64,000 bases of DNA from Portunus trituberculatus (GCF_017591435.1 NC_059268.1:5489184-5553183); one strand, 5' to 3'; counted from the first letter of the stretch, positions 13,821-34,578 are shown. The notes: generated by a model from the sequence alone, not told the origin. Numbers and translations are program-made.

Positions 13821-16800
13821 TTGTATTAATGCCATGCCTACTTGAACATGAATTGTACTGTTGTACCACAGTTTCACACATCTACATCATCAGTTTCCAC
13901 ACATTCTTCACTCATAAAATTAATTACTACACTTGCCTATTCATCAAGTGACAAGGCCTTTTTACTTGCAAATCTAATAAGTGTTAGAAAACAATATAAA
14001 CATCATTTATAATTAAATCTGTATTACCATTTCAAGTTTTTAGGCATTCTCAGCTAATTTTGCTTGCACAACATATCATAATGCTTTTAATTGTTTCTTT
14101 CTGATTGCAAGTGTGTTTATCTCCCAAAGTAAGTTCAAAGGAGAAAGCTAGGCTGAATCACTAAACAAATTTACAAAATCACAGAAACATTATTTTCATA
14201 ACTATATAATAATTTTGACTTACCTTATCTTCATCCAACATGGGGCAATCTCTTTCATCATCATAACCATCAAAATAATTATTATCCTTTGCTAAATCTC
14301 CAACACTGATCCACTCCAAGCCAGAATGTTCACTAAGCTGCTGCGCCAGTGTGGATTTCCCAACTCCTGGTGTTCCTGAAAAGTATGAGATAAAATATAC
14401 TTTCCTGTCCTGCTGGTGAGCAAATACCTGTACATCTAACTGAATGAGTGACAGTCATGGTGTCTTTATTTCAAGGGGAACAGCTAAGAATGAGAAAGTA
14501 TCTAGCCTGAACGAGAGATTGGATTGAGACATCTTAAGCCTCATACGCACTTGTTGCATATCCATGTGATGCATCATTGTTGCATATCACCCAATGATAT
14601 GATACAGTACAACAAGGTTATTGCATCCACTTGTTGTGTATCATTGTTGTATCATCATTCCATTGTGCAACAGTGTTATTAACTTTCTTCTTGCACACAT
14701 TGTAATGATGCAATGTACACATTTCCTTGGCAATTTCCTCCCACACACCTTGTTTTCAATGCTTGTCGTAATAGTTCACATATTTGGCTCCCAAACCAAA
14801 TCAAGCTACTTTTCTAGTAGATTTCTATGGTGGTGTCCTCCTTACCCTGCAAAAACTGAACATGCAATAGGACAATGCCATGCTCCCCATCTACATGAGG
14901 ATATGTGATTTGTGTATCTTTCCTTTGATGTGAGGGCAAAAGACTGACAAATGGTGGATCGAGCTCATTGCGTACCTTTGTATCATATTTTGACACACAA
15001 CAGTGCAATGCTTCCCTGTCCACACTGCTACACAACAATGATATGACGTGTGAATATGCAACAAGTGTGTACATGGCTTTAAATCAATCAGATTATTTGT
15101 AATGACTGAGAAGCTGACACTCCTTGGTGACTGGCAATAAAAATTTTCAGAGAGAAATTCAGAACATGAAAAACATTAAAAATTTCTATCAAAGTTAGAA
15201 TAATAGTCAATTTCCATTCTTAGATGTTTTAGTCTCTTGAACCAATAATAGGATTAGTACCTCTGTATATCATAAGGGAGGAGGTGGTGGCATTGTGGAT
15301 AAGGTGATGAGTGTGGGATCAGGAGATGTCCACGCGTAGGTTCGAATCCCACCACATATCGCCTTGATACTTTGCCATTTGTCAAGTGGTTTAAACCTGC
15401 CTACCTACATGTCATCATGATACCCAGGTTCTAGGTGGTTACACCAAAGATGCACTTGATGGGCTCTAACATGGGTACCACTGTAAATAAAATTGCCTGT
15501 GTCACAAATATTTGGGTTGAAGCTTAACAGCGCTTCCAATACTCTTCAAGTTACCTACAGGTGCTACAGGCCAGGACATGAAAAAAATTAGATAAATAAA
15601 AAAAATAATTCCTTAAAAATAAACCTACATTTACTGGTTTAGACAAATTAATTGTTTTTATATTTAGGATTTTCAAAATTAAAACCTTATTATATAGATG
15701 TTACATTATTTCCTCTGATGTATAGTATTTTTCTATAACCATACAAATATTCTATTCTCATTTTCATTCCAAAGCTGGATGTTGCGTCTATGTGTGCAAC
15801 GGCTTAACTTGTTCTCATGCCCACGCTCTTGAGTATTCCGAATTTTCCACCATCTGGCTACGACTTAACAGTCACTCTCAAACTAAATTCATCTGTGCTG
15901 TTTATCTCTCCCCTAACTCTTCTGACTATAGAAAATTCTTCGACAACTTAACTTCTAAAGTGGAGCACATTCTGTCCCTCTACCCTTTCGCTGAGATTTC
16001 CATTCCTGGAGATTTCAATGTTCACCACCAGCTTTGGCTTTCCTTTCCCTTCACTGACCACCCTGGTGAACTAGCCTTCAACTTTGCTATCCTCCATGAC
16101 CTAGAGCAACTGGTGCAACACCCTACTCGTATTCCTGACCGTCATGGAGACACGCCCAACATTCTTGATCTCTTCCTCACCTCTAACCCTTCTGCTTATG
16201 CTGTCACCCTTCATCTCCGTTGGGCTCCGATCACAATCTCATTTCTGTATCTTGTCCTATTTTTCCAATCCCTCCGCAGGATCCCCAAAGCGAAGGTGCC
16301 TCTGGCGTTTTGCCTCTGCCAGTTGGGGGACCTGAGGAGGTATTATGCTGATTTTCCTGGAATGATTATTGCTTCCGTGTCAGAGACCCATCTCTTTGTG
16401 CTGAACGCATAACAGAGGTGTTAGTATCTGGCATGGAGGCGTACATTCCTCATTCTTTTCTCAACCTAAACCTTCTAAACCTTGGTTTAACTCAGCCTGT
16501 TCTCGTGCTATACATGATAGAGAGGTTGCCCACAAAAGGTACTTGAGCCTTCCATCTCCTGAATCTCATGCACTTTATATCTCTGCCCGGAATCATGCCA
16601 AGTCTGTTCTTCAACTTGCCAAACACTCTTTCATAAATAGGAAATGTCAAAATCTTTCAAACTCAAACTCTCCTCGTGACTTCTGGCATCTAGCCAAAAA
16701 CATCTCAAATAACTTCACTTCTTCATCTTTCCTCCTTTATTTCATCCTGATGGCACCACTGCCATCTCTTCTGTCTCTAAAGCTGAACTCTTTTCTCAAA

Positions 16801-19006
16801 CCTTTGCTCACAACTCCACCTTGGACGATTCTGGGCTTGTCCTCCTCTCCTCCTCCCTCTGACTATTTCATGTCTACAATCAAAATTCTTCGTAATGATG
16901 TTTTCCATGCCCTTGCTGGCCTAAACCCTCGGAAGGCTTATGGACCTGATGGGGTCCCTCCTATTGTTCTCAAAAACTGTGCTTCTGTGCTTGCACCTTG
17001 CCTGGCCAAACTCTTCCAACTTTGTCTATCGACTTCTACCTTTCCTTCCTGCTGGAAGTTCGCCTACATTCAGCCTGTTCCTAAAAAGGGTGACCGTTCT
17101 AACCCCTCAAACTACCGTCCTATAGCTTTAATCTCTTGCTTGTCTAAAGTTTTTGAATCTATCCTGAATAGGAAGATTCTCAAACATCTGTCACTTCACA
17201 ATCTTCTGTCTGATCGCCAGTATGGCTTCCGTCAAGGTCGCTCTACTGGTGATCTTCTGGCTTTCCTTACTGAGTCTTGGTCATCCTCTTTTAGAGATTT
17301 CGGTGAAACTTTTGCTGTTGCGTTAGACATATCAAAAGCTTTTGATAGAGTCTGGCATAAAGCTTTGATTTCAAAACTGCCCTCCTACGGCTTCTATCCT
17401 TCTCTCTGCAACTTTATCTCAAGTTTCCTTTCCGACCGCTCTATTGCTGCTGTGGTAGACGGCTACTGTTCTTCTCCTAAACCTATTAATAGTGGTGTTC
17501 CTCAGGGTTCTGTCCTGTCACCCACTCTCTTTCTATTATTCATTAATGACCTTCTTAACCAAACTTCTTGCCCTATCCACTCCTACGCTGATGATACCAC
17601 CCTACATCTTTCCACGTTCTTTCAGAGACGTCCAACCCTTCAGGAAATCAACAGATCACGCGGGACGCCACGGAACGCCTGACTTCCGATCTTTCTAAGA
17701 TTTCCGATTGGGGCAGAGAAAATCTAGTAGTTTTCAATGCCTCAAAACTCAATTCCTCCATCTATCAACTCGACACAACCTTCCAGACAACTATCCCTCT
17801 TCTTCAATGACACTCAACTGTCTCCTCTTCCACAATGAATATCCTCGGTCTGTCCTTTGCTCATAATCTTAACTGGAAACTTCACATCTCATCTCTTGCT
17901 AAAACAGCTTCTATGAAATTAGGTGTTCTGAGGCGTCTCCGACAGTTTTTCTCGCCCTCCAACTGCTTACTCTGTATAAGGGCCTTATCCGTCCCTGTAT
18001 GGAGTACTCTTCGCATGTTTGGGGGTTCCAGTCACACAGCTTTGCTTGATAGGGTGGAATCGAAAGCTCTTCGTCTCATCAACTCCCTCCTCTGACTAAC
18101 TGTCTTCAGTCTCTTTCTCACCGCCGAAATGTTGCATCTCTTTCTATATTTTATCGCTATTTTCATGGTAACTGTTCTACTGATCTTGCTAACTGCATGC
18201 CTCCCCTTCTCCTGCGGCCTCGCTGCACAAGGCTTTCTTCTTCCTCTCATCCCTACTCTGTCCAACTCTCTAATGCAAGAGTTAACCAGTACTCTCAATC
18301 ATTCATCCCTTTCACTGGTAAACTCTGGAACTCCCTCCCTACATCTGTATTTCCGAATTCTTACAACTTGTTTTTTTATAAGAGGGAGGTATCGAGGCAT
18401 TTGCTCCCCTAATTCTGGCTGACGGTTTTGGCACTTTTTGTACTCTTTGGAGAGCCAGCGATCAAGTGGGCCTTTTATTAACTTTCTTTTTTTGCCCTTG
18501 GCTGGCCCTCTTCCCTACGTAAAAAAAAAAAAAAAAAATGAACCAATAGAAAGCCAATAAATGTCACAAATCAATAACAACACAGTTGATTTAGGTTAAG
18601 TTTAATTAAGTTACATTACGTTGGGTTAGGATGCAAGCAGGAAAGGTATTGGTAGCCCTAAACAGAAAATGCCCAAAGATCTACACGACAAGGCTGAAGC
18701 AGGCTGGGACCACAGGTCGACACCAGTGCCCAACTCTACGACACTAGTGCCAGAGTTAGTACTTATACTGGACATTTACCACTACCTTTGCCTTCACATG
18801 CATGACTTCCTCTTCGAGACGAGCACGTGCACGTGTTAGCTCTTGGACAAAAAAAAAAAAAAAAAAAATTCAGTAATCTACACCCAACCTCACCAGGCAC
18901 TCTGAAGGAAACGCATTTTCAGTTTTGTCATAGCTATCCTTGCACGTAGGTGATATTGCCAGACATTTGTCTCACCCGTTATGAGGATGTTTGGTCCCTT
19001 CTTCAT
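10944..19006 (-). CDS. AK6: AK6, adenylate kinase isoenzyme 6 (CINAP), 4 coding exons
   Basis: Small nuclear P-loop NMP kinase/ATPase; in the AK6 family it phosphorylates AMP/dAMP and acts in late 40S ribosome maturation (family knowledge). Coding exons on the minus strand: 19006-18976, 14375-14224, 13283-13138, 11136-10944. All introns are GT-AG and phases fit (31+152+146+193 = 522 nt, 173 aa; human AK6 is 172 aa). Exon 1 encodes only 10 residues plus one base and ends in ILITG. The Walker A loop GTPGVGKST (res. 11-19) is completed across intron 1. Further family blocks: DGYDDERDCPMLDEDK (46-61), IIDYHGCDFFPERFFDIVFVLRT (76-98; continuous), and RGYQGKKLEDN (110-120) at the LID. The stop is TGA at 10946-10944. 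Intron 1 (4.6 kb) is loaded with transposons; intron 3 is about 2.0 kb. The gene is divergent to the HAUS8-like gene. Confident because of motif order, length and splice phase. Confidence 0.95.
13731..13818. repeat. (AT)n in AK6 intron 2
   Basis: About 88 bp pure AT repeat. Confidence 0.97.
14537..15078. mobile_element. MITE with ~55-bp terminal inverted repeats, TTA target duplication
   Basis: Left end AGCCTCATACGCACTTGTTG and the reverse complement of the right end AGCCATGTACACACTTGTTG start equal and remain about 75 percent similar for some 55 bp. Both sides carry TTA (14534-14536 and 15079-15081); a TTAA reading is also possible because both TTAs are followed by A. Inside are many variants of TTGTTG and TATCATTGTTG. 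A 3-bp TTA duplication suggests PIF/Harbinger; TTAA would suggest piggyBac. It lies in AK6 intron 1 and has no coding capacity. Confidence 0.7.
15277..15585 (+). mobile_element. tRNA-derived SINE, family C
   Basis: Pol III box A-like sequence (GGTGGCATTGTGGATAAGG) and box B (GGTTCGAATCCCACC) are spaced as in a tRNA, followed by an unrelated body of about 230 bp. The anticodon arm is not clean, so the parent tRNA is not assigned. One copy only in this window, inside AK6 intron 1. Confidence 0.6.
15770..18540 (+). mobile_element. Jockey-type LINE (family A), 5'-truncated, decayed
   Basis: Endonuclease part at about 15775-16400 (AVYLSPNSSDY, GDFNVHHQLW, TPNILDLFLTSNPSAY) and reverse transcriptase at 16543-17682 with GPDGVPPIVLKNC, NYRPIALISCLSKVFES, QYGFRQGRSTGDLL, ALDISKAFDRVWHKAL, SGVPQGSVLSPTLFLLFIND and the catalytic HSYADDTTL. 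The C-terminal domain follows in other frames (NILGLSFAHNLNWK, GKLWNSLPTSVFPNSY), so several frameshifts and stops are present. It ends with a poly(A) run at 18521-18538. The nucleotide strand is opposite to AK6, in whose intron 1 it sits. This family resembles the LINEs annotated as mobile element jockey in crab genomes. Target duplications were not found. Confidence 0.92.
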
Positions 19007-19113
19007 GGTTCTGACAGGACTCATAAAGCAGTTCTGTCCTGTTTTGTTCACTATCCAGCACGTCTTCCGATGTCTTCTTGATGATGTGTTATGATGTCCT
19101 CGTGGAGTCGTGG
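19007..19113 (-). promoter_or_regulatory. AK6 5' UTR/proximal promoter remnant
   Basis: Only about 107 bp separate the AK6 start codon from the first base of the putative hAT terminal repeat at 19114. No TATA box is visible. The original upstream sequence should continue at about 24210 on the other side of the element. The transcription start is not determinable from sequence. Confidence 0.35.
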
Positions 19114-19518
19114 TAGCGCTGGGCAGGAACCGGTTCCAAGGTTTCGCTTTAACGGTTCCACATGAATACAGATGGTAGATACGCATGAGTTACAAATCAC
19201 AAATAGTATACTATATAGTGCTTATTTATAAGAATGTTATCATTAATAATATTTAGGAATCCTTGCAAATATCAGTAACTACAGAAGAACAAAGTAGAGT
19301 ATAATACAAACATGTGTACTGCAGGCAGGCTTGTATCCATTATTCAAAGAAATTGCACAAATAATATATAAAAAGTTCCTTCATACTGGTCATTGGCCAG
19401 TAGCAGGCACCGATTTAGTGTTGCCCTCATCATTTCTGTGTGCTCCTATGACGTCACAACATAGTATGTGTAATTTATGGTCGTCTGCTGGTATATTATA
19501 TCATAGATATATCTTCGG

Positions 19519-19600
<82 letters not shown>
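19519..19600. repeat. (AT)n left of repeat R copy 1
   Basis: 82 bp. Confidence 0.97.
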
Positions 19601-19603
<3 letters not shown>

Positions 19604-19604
19604 T

Positions 19605-21640
19605 ACACGCCCAAACCACTTAGGACACTCACAACTAACCCAAAACACACTCAAAACACCACGCAACACCTCAAAATGTCCTCGAATATACCTAAAACTC
19701 ATTAGAAACATCCAGTATTCGCCAAAATCACCTCGAACCACCCAAATACACACACAAACCACTTATAACACTCAAAACTAACCGAAAACACACTGATAAA
19801 ACCAAGGTTCACTTCAAAAGGCACCAAAACACACACAAAACTCTAGAAACACCACTATACGCCAAGATCACCCTCACACACACCCAAACCATTTAAAACA
19901 CTCAATACTAACATAAGACACACTCAAAATACCATGCAACACCTCAAAATGCACCAAGACACATCTAAAACTCACTAGAAACACCCAGTGTAAACCCAAA
20001 TCACCCTGCACACCCAAACCACTTACAAAACTCGTTGTTATCCCTACAACACTCAAAAAGCCATGCAACCACTCAAAATGCCCCCAAACACACCTAAAAC
20101 ATTCTAGACATACCCAATATATACCCAAACACATCCAAAAGACTCCTAACACACACCCACACAGCATAAAACACTCAAAATTAACCCACAAAACACCAGA
20201 CAATCCCTCAAAATGTTCCCAAAACACACTCAAAACATGCAAATACTGAAAAACATCTCTATCCATATACTCAAGGTAAGTAAAATATACTTAAAAGGCC
20301 TAAAACACACTGAAAACACACAAAATGTACCAAAAATATACTCATAACACCCTGCAACACTACTGAATACGCTTGAAACACCTGAAATATATCCCAAAAC
20401 CAACAGTATGCATTATAAAGAATGTTAAGATTAAAAGGGACACTTACCTAAATATTACACCTTGTCTCCTTCTATTCCACTTCTAATTCTCATTTCTTCT
20501 TCCTCCTCCTCCATTGTTTTTCCTTCTTCCTTCGATTGTTTCCATCTACACGCCTGAGCCTAGAAACTCATCAAAGCACTAGATGTTAGACAAAATATTG
20601 AAGAAATGGAGGGTGACTAAAGTATTGTGGCTTGGCTGCTCCTCCCTTCCTCCTCCTTTTTCCTTCCTTCCTCCTTATCCTCCTTATTTCTCCTTTCTTC
20701 CTCCTTCTGCTACCAATATCTACACACCTGAACCTAGAAGCACACGAAAACATGTAGAAATCACTAGATATTAGGCGAAATATTGACGAACTGAGGTGTT
20801 GGAAAAGAGGCGCCAGCCCTGGGCTATGATGATTCACCATCTGGGCTGTGATCATCAGAGAGAACGAGAATGGGGGTGACTCGGCTAAATTACGTAAGTA
20901 ATTTGATTTAAAAAATGACTTTTAGAAAAAAAAAACTAAGCCATGGCTGAATGTATGACATTTTATGACGTGATAAATATTTAAAATAACTTTCAAAATG
21001 TCAAAATATCTGTAGCTCAACTAGTTTAAAAAAAAATGTCTAAATTAATTAGGTTAAAAGTATAAAACATTTTCAGCAATAACTTTCCTAAAACGTCCTG
21101 GAAAGTCAAGCCATTTCCACTTGGCGAGTATTTTACCATATTTCACGGAGGCTGAACTATCCTTTAAGGCATTCTACAGCGAGTTAGACCAAGAAACAGA
21201 AACGTGATCAAATAAGATAAAGAAAAATAAGACTTTTGTTCAACAGCACCAAACACCATTTCAAAGTACACATATTTCTCTCAACTGATTGATTTCACAC
21301 TTAAAAGAGCATAGACGATTCTTTGATACCATAAAGGCTGACTTATAGCTTCAAGTAAAAAAGCTCAAAAAAGGAAATTGAAATTTTTGACCGTTAATAA
21401 GCCTTTAACAAACGCCATAAAACGCCATTAAACGCTACATATTTACTCAATACAGACGCGGAAAACACTTCAAACACAGCGAAACATTTATAGAAATCAT
21501 AAAATCATACCATGGAAGCGAAATATTACCGTTAGGAAATATTTGAAAAAAAGTATTTGACCTCGCAGGCTGCAAGGGGGAGGGTGATAGCTGGGGGGGA
21601 CCGCGGTGGGAGGCGGCCCGGAGGCAACACCGGGAACGGC
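19605..21640 (+). repeat. Repeat R, copy 1 (CA-rich ~135-bp tandem array plus unique right part)
   Basis: 19605-20280 is about five degenerate units of ~135 bp with recurring CACCCAAACCA, ACACTCAAAAC, CATGCAACACCTCAAAATG and AACTCACTAGAAACACCCAG. The right part (20280-21640) is unique: it includes two TTAGACAAAATATTGA / ATTAGGCGAAATATTGACGAA blocks and CTCGGCTAAATTACGTAA. The same order of blocks recurs at 41.63-47.25 kb. No terminal repeats or coding capacity are evident; class unknown. It is bordered on both sides by (AT)n tracts. Confidence 0.8.
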
Positions 21641-21652
21641 GGTGGCAGACCT

Positions 21653-21732
<80 letters not shown>
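21653..21732. repeat. (AT)n right of repeat R copy 1
   Basis: 80 bp, nearly the same length as the tract on the other side of R. Confidence 0.97.
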
Positions 21733-21735
<3 letters not shown>

Positions 21736-22120
21736 CTTCATCTCACCAAGCCAAATTTAAGCAATAAAGGAAACTTTAGACTATAGGGTATGAAATAGTA
21801 GACTGGTGGCTGCACTTTGAAACATGTTTGGCTGTTAATATTGATGCCTTGCTCTTTTAATGGTCGGTATACGTATCACCTTTTAATATTTGCGTACTGT
21901 TTTCACTTTCATATGTAAAGGAAAGTTAAAAATAAGTGAATGACCTCATAAATACTTTTAATTGATGAAGATAAGGCAGTGTGGAGGGTTGTGGCGAAGG
22001 CTTGCACTGCTTGTCTTGCCGCTTGGTATTTGGTGTTGGTGCTTAATCGGTGCTTGGTGCTGCTTGAAACTGTCGGTAAAATATCAACACTTCACTTCAC
22101 TTCACTTCTTTTTATGTGTG

Positions 22121-22398
22121 TAATTCACCTCGGTCGCCTGCTGGTCACCCAGCCAGTCTTCCCCATTACGGAGCAAGCTCAGAGCTCATAGACTGATCTT
22201 TGGGTAGGACTGAGACCACAACACACTCCACACACCGGGAAAGCGAGGCCACAACCCCTCGTGTTACATCCCGTACCTATTTACTGCTAGGTGAACAGGG
22301 GCCACACATTGAGAGGCTTGCCCATTTGCCTCGCCGCGCCGGGATTCGAACCCGGCCCTCTGGATTGTGAGTCGAGCGTGTTAACCACTACACTACGC

Positions 22399-22400
<2 letters not shown>
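22121..22400 (-). mobile_element. SINE-B, full length
   Basis: Minus-strand copy. The head reads GCGTAGTGTAGTGGTTAAC with anticodon loop CTCACAA (CAC, Val-like) and box B GGTTCGAATCCC. Its 5' end is preceded (plus-strand right) by a (GT)n of 55 bp. It lies inside the candidate hAT element. Confidence 0.92.

Positions 22401-22455
<55 letters not shown>
22401..22455. repeat. (GT)n at SINE-B head side
   Basis: 55 bp; the SINE was apparently inserted at the edge of this tract. Confidence 0.95.
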
Positions 22456-22457
<2 letters not shown>

Positions 22458-23413
22458 CTTTGTGTCTGTGTGTGTAGACATGTTCTGGATGTGTGTGGGG
22501 GTGTTTTGAATGTGTTTACGAGTGTTTTCGGTATATAAGAGTGTTTTTTTTTTTTTTATGTTTATGGCTGTGTGTGGATGTGTATGAGTCAGTTTACCCC
22601 ACTGCCGCCACCACCATTGTTACCACCGCCGCCACCACAAGACCACTACTGCCGTTTTAACCAGTAGCAGAAGGTATGTCTGTGAAGGCACTACGTGTGT
22701 ATAATAGTATGAATGTCTATGATAACTATTTATTACTAAATCTATCATCAATGAGATACTAAACTTGTAAAAATATCACATAATGATTTACTAGTTATTG
22801 TGACATTTTTCTCTTCGTTGTTGTCTCTAGCTTTGGATTTTGTCAAAGCAGAATATATCAAGTTTACCTGACTGAGACCAATTTAATCAGAGAGTTGTGA
22901 TTTATGTGTATATATTTATTTTGCACAGTAAATATTACAACAATATTATGTATACAAATAAAACTATGAAAGTGTGCATGATTTCAGTCTTGCGTGATGT
23001 GATGTGAATGTTTTCCTCTTCATGTATATGTGCAATACGTAGTGATGCTACGTAGCCACCCTAAGTGCTTGTGAGTTATCCCTCCCTCCCCCATGCCCTG
23101 ACCAAGGACAATAGTTTTGTGATAGGAGTAAGATCCCTGTGTGAATGAAGCGTGTATGAGAACCTGAGGGTGTATGTAATGTTGATATCTAAAATATAAA
23201 AATAAGAAAATAAAAAGATAAATAAAAAAAAATAATTGTTTATAGAAATCTAGGAGAGTTTAAATCTTTAAAAAAAAAATAATAAATGAAAAATGACCTA
23301 ATACCCATACTAGGGTGATGCTCCCCCCCAAAAAAAAAAAAAATAAAAAGACGTCATAAGAACTAGGTAGGCATGCCAAACTCAGAGTGGGACCTGCGAC
23401 CATCATTCTCATG

Positions 23414-23416
<3 letters not shown>

Positions 23417-23497
<81 letters not shown>
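23417..23497. repeat. (A)n(TAA)n
   Basis: About 28 A followed by (TAA)n of ~52 bp; looks like the tail of an old poly(A)-ending insertion on the plus strand, whose body is not recognised. Confidence 0.9.
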
Positions 23498-23904
23498 TTA
23501 CCTACACACATAATTAATTGTTAACTATTTTTATCGAATCGTAACGTTTTTTTTTTTTTTCCAGGCACCAAGGATTTTTCTAGAACATTGTGCTGGAGGT
23601 GTATATATCGAGATAATACCTAAATTTGCGGTATTAGAAAAAATATTTATCACATTCAAATCTACTAAGACAATGGCATCAAAGCGAAATAGGATAGCTC
23701 AAGCATGTATACTATTAAAGGAATCCTATGTGAGATACGAGTAGCTATATCATTAGCTGAACCGTGCATCCATTTATACGCACTGTCATTCAGTATCCAT
23801 CACAAATAATAAGTCTCTTAGGACCAGGAATCAGTAATTTGTATTCTAAAACCATCCCAGCCAGTAATCTAGATGAATCCTGGGACACTACACCCTTCGC
23901 TGGT

Positions 23905-24200
23905 AACTATTAGGCAATGCGCTGGGGATTCAGACTGTGGTATTCGCTAGCTGTGCTCTACTGATTCCCCCGAGAAAACGATTCCGGAACCGGTTCCGCG
24001 GGTTGATGAATACCAGAGTCTCGGAACCTCCAGCGCGCCTGGTATTCATCAAGCAGCGTGCTGGCGGTTCAGACTCTGGTATTCGGTATTCACCAGCCGC
24101 GCTCTACCGATTCCATGCGGAACCGGTTCAGAAACCGGGTCGGACGGTTCCGCCCGCCCAAGGAACCGCTTCCTTGAATACTTGAGTTTACGGTTCCTGC
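23905..24200. repeat. Direct and inverted subterminal repeats of the candidate hAT element
   Basis: The block GCGCTGG..GATTCAGACT..TGGTATTC at 23920-23944 recurs at about 24056-24085. The segment between them (about 24005-24053) contains the inverted version (GAATACCAGAGTCTCGGAAC). GGAACCGGTTCC palindromes occur at about 23987 and a near copy at 24119. Confidence 0.6.
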
Positions 24201-24209
24201 TCACCACTA

Positions 24210-26084
24210 CCTCTTGGCGCCGCGTGGATCAGCTGGGCGGAATTGTTTACTTTTGCTTTATTGTTATTTTTTTTTTCTTTTGAACTTAACTTCTTTATTA
24301 AATACACATTGTACCGTAGTGTGAAAATTTCTATAGTGATAAATATGTGCATTTCATGGTGGTAATCTTATAAATACCATTGCTATGTCAATTAAATATA
24401 TATATATATATATATAGATTTTTATTCACTCTTAGTAATTATTTGCATACACGTCAGTCAACAGAGAAAGGATTAAAATTTAATAAAATGAGTAGGGAAG
24501 TGTTCTACCAGGAAGTGTCAGCTGACTTTATAATTATTTGTTCTAATGCTCGCTCTCTCTCTCTCTCTCTCTCTGCCCCGCCTTGTTTGACTTCGACACT
24601 CAACAGCTGAACTCGTCTCCAACTGAAGTTTGAACTCGTGCAGTTTTGAAAGACCACAGGCAGCAGTTCACCGAAGGCCCAAAGGACTAATAAGAGGTGA
24701 TCAGGTAGCTATCTTGCTGAACCCTTACTTCGTGACTAGATATGCTACAAAGCGGGCAGGAAGCATCTAATGAGGCGATGGGGTATAAGTAATAATAGAG
24801 TTCCTTTGAGTGTTGATGCCTCGCCCTCGCCGTCTGTATTGTGAAGGGATTAGAGAACGCGATTTAAGTTGGAAGGAACCACTGTAGACTTGCACATGCC
24901 TGTCATTTTTTTTTTTTTCTTCTCATGGCAAGAGAGATACTGTGCTAGGGCAATATAAAGGAGGATTAATAGCAAGACGGAGATTGCAGTTGTTTTACTC
25001 TTACCTGTTTCAGCAAAGCTTTTCTTACCTCACTTATTATATTCTTATTCTGAGTACTTTGAACCTAATATATATCCACCTCAATTTATTTAAGTTTTAT
25101 AGTTTATGGTTTAGTTTTATAGTTTAGGTTAGGTTAAGTTACTTTCATTGTTAGTTTAAAGTTTATCTGGAAATCACATACAAGCATAAAACTCACTCAC
25201 AAATAATGGGCTTGGTGACTGCTATAAACTTGAAAATTTAGGGGCACACTTGTAAGATTTTTGAACACACATTTCACTATTTACAATTAATGTCTAGAAT
25301 CGGTCCTTCTCAGTAGCACATGAAGCGACTACATGTTGTAATATACTCACTTTACTTCATGTTTGTTAATTTTTTTTTCAGGTGCAAGGTTTTTATTGGC
25401 TTGAAGTGATGCTTTGGAAAAATCAGAATTGCTGTTCTTGAGGAGTGGATTGGTGATGATAGGGAGGAAGGACTTGTTCTAGATATTTACATTATTTTTC
25501 ATCCACTTGACTGCCTCCAAAACTCCCAGTTCCCCACAGGCCCTTACACTTGTTTGGCAGAGTGTGGGGAAATGAGCGGGTGAGCTTATAAAATACCTAG
25601 TTTGTTTATGTTAGATTAAGTTAATTTCATTAGATTAGGTTAGGTGGTGGTTTACGACAGCTGAATAGTGGCCTTGGGTGAGCAGTGGTGAGTTATCCGG
25701 GGTAAACATTGTGAGTAAGTGTTACTGCTGTGGTAATTTTGTATGTCTGGATGAAACAATTTTTTTTCTGGTAGATTTCGATCTGTTTTGTACTAATCTC
25801 CTTCTTGTTTTCATGGCAGATCTTAGTTTCTGGGAGATTGAGAAGATAGAAAATTTAAACTAATGATTTGTGAGAAAAAAGAAGAAACAGATTTAAACTC
25901 TGGTCTATCATGTTCTTGGTTTCTTCCTTAAACAATAACAAAAACAGTATGTCCCTTTGAAATCCTATTTTTCTGCCCTTTATTAACTACCACTCTACCA
26001 TAATACTTTTGTCTGAGCGTTGCAGTCTCATGTTACCATAAAGTGATAATTTGATCAAAGGTTTTGTGTTTTTCAGGAGATAAG
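24210..26084. promoter_or_regulatory. Intergenic region upstream of HAUS8-like gene; probable shared AK6/HAUS8 promoter half
   Basis: This stretch begins with a small GC-rich patch (24210-24245) just outside the candidate hAT element, then is AT-rich with (TA)n at about 24397-24416 and (TC)n at 24551-24575. The non-coding first exon of the HAUS8-like gene should lie here, because its ATG exon opens with a splice acceptor at 26076/26077. No open reading frame of note and no clear core promoter motif are seen. Confidence 0.3.
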
Positions 26085-34443
<8,359 letters not shown>

Positions 34444-34578
34444 ACCCCAGTGTGAGTATTTTATCTTTTCTTCTTATATGTAGCCATTAGATATTTTGAC
34501 ATTGAAAGAATGCCAATAGCCATTGTGTGTGTGTGAGTGTGTGCATGCATGCATGCGTGCGTTCATGTGTGTGTGGGT

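Larger units (their letters stand above)
19114..24209. mobile_element. Candidate hAT-type element (5.1 kb) carrying nested repeats
   Basis: Left end TAGCGCTGGGCAGGAACCG and reverse complement of right end TAGTGGTGAGCAGGAACCG agree at 16 of 19 positions. Both are followed by GGTTCC-rich subterminal sequence. Flanking 8-mers AGTCGTGG and CCTCTTGG agree at only 5 of 8. Inside lie two (AT)n tracts, repeat R copy 1, a SINE-B and (TAA)n; no transposase is seen. If wrong, the two ends belong to two separate decayed elements. Confidence 0.5.

Noticed and set aside
15792..17682. LINE endonuclease and RT frames as a host gene
   Set aside because: Clear non-LTR retrotransposon motifs, broken frames and a poly(A) tail.
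18890..19186. A 98-codon minus-strand frame first considered as a C2H2 zinc-finger relic
   Set aside because: The part around 19006-18976 is AK6 exon 1 with a GT donor; the rest of the frame is intron and 5' UTR.
22480..22600. Reverse-oriented fragment of the R tandem array after (GT)n
   Set aside because: Similarity is mainly GT/CA-rich composition; no unit can be aligned convincingly.
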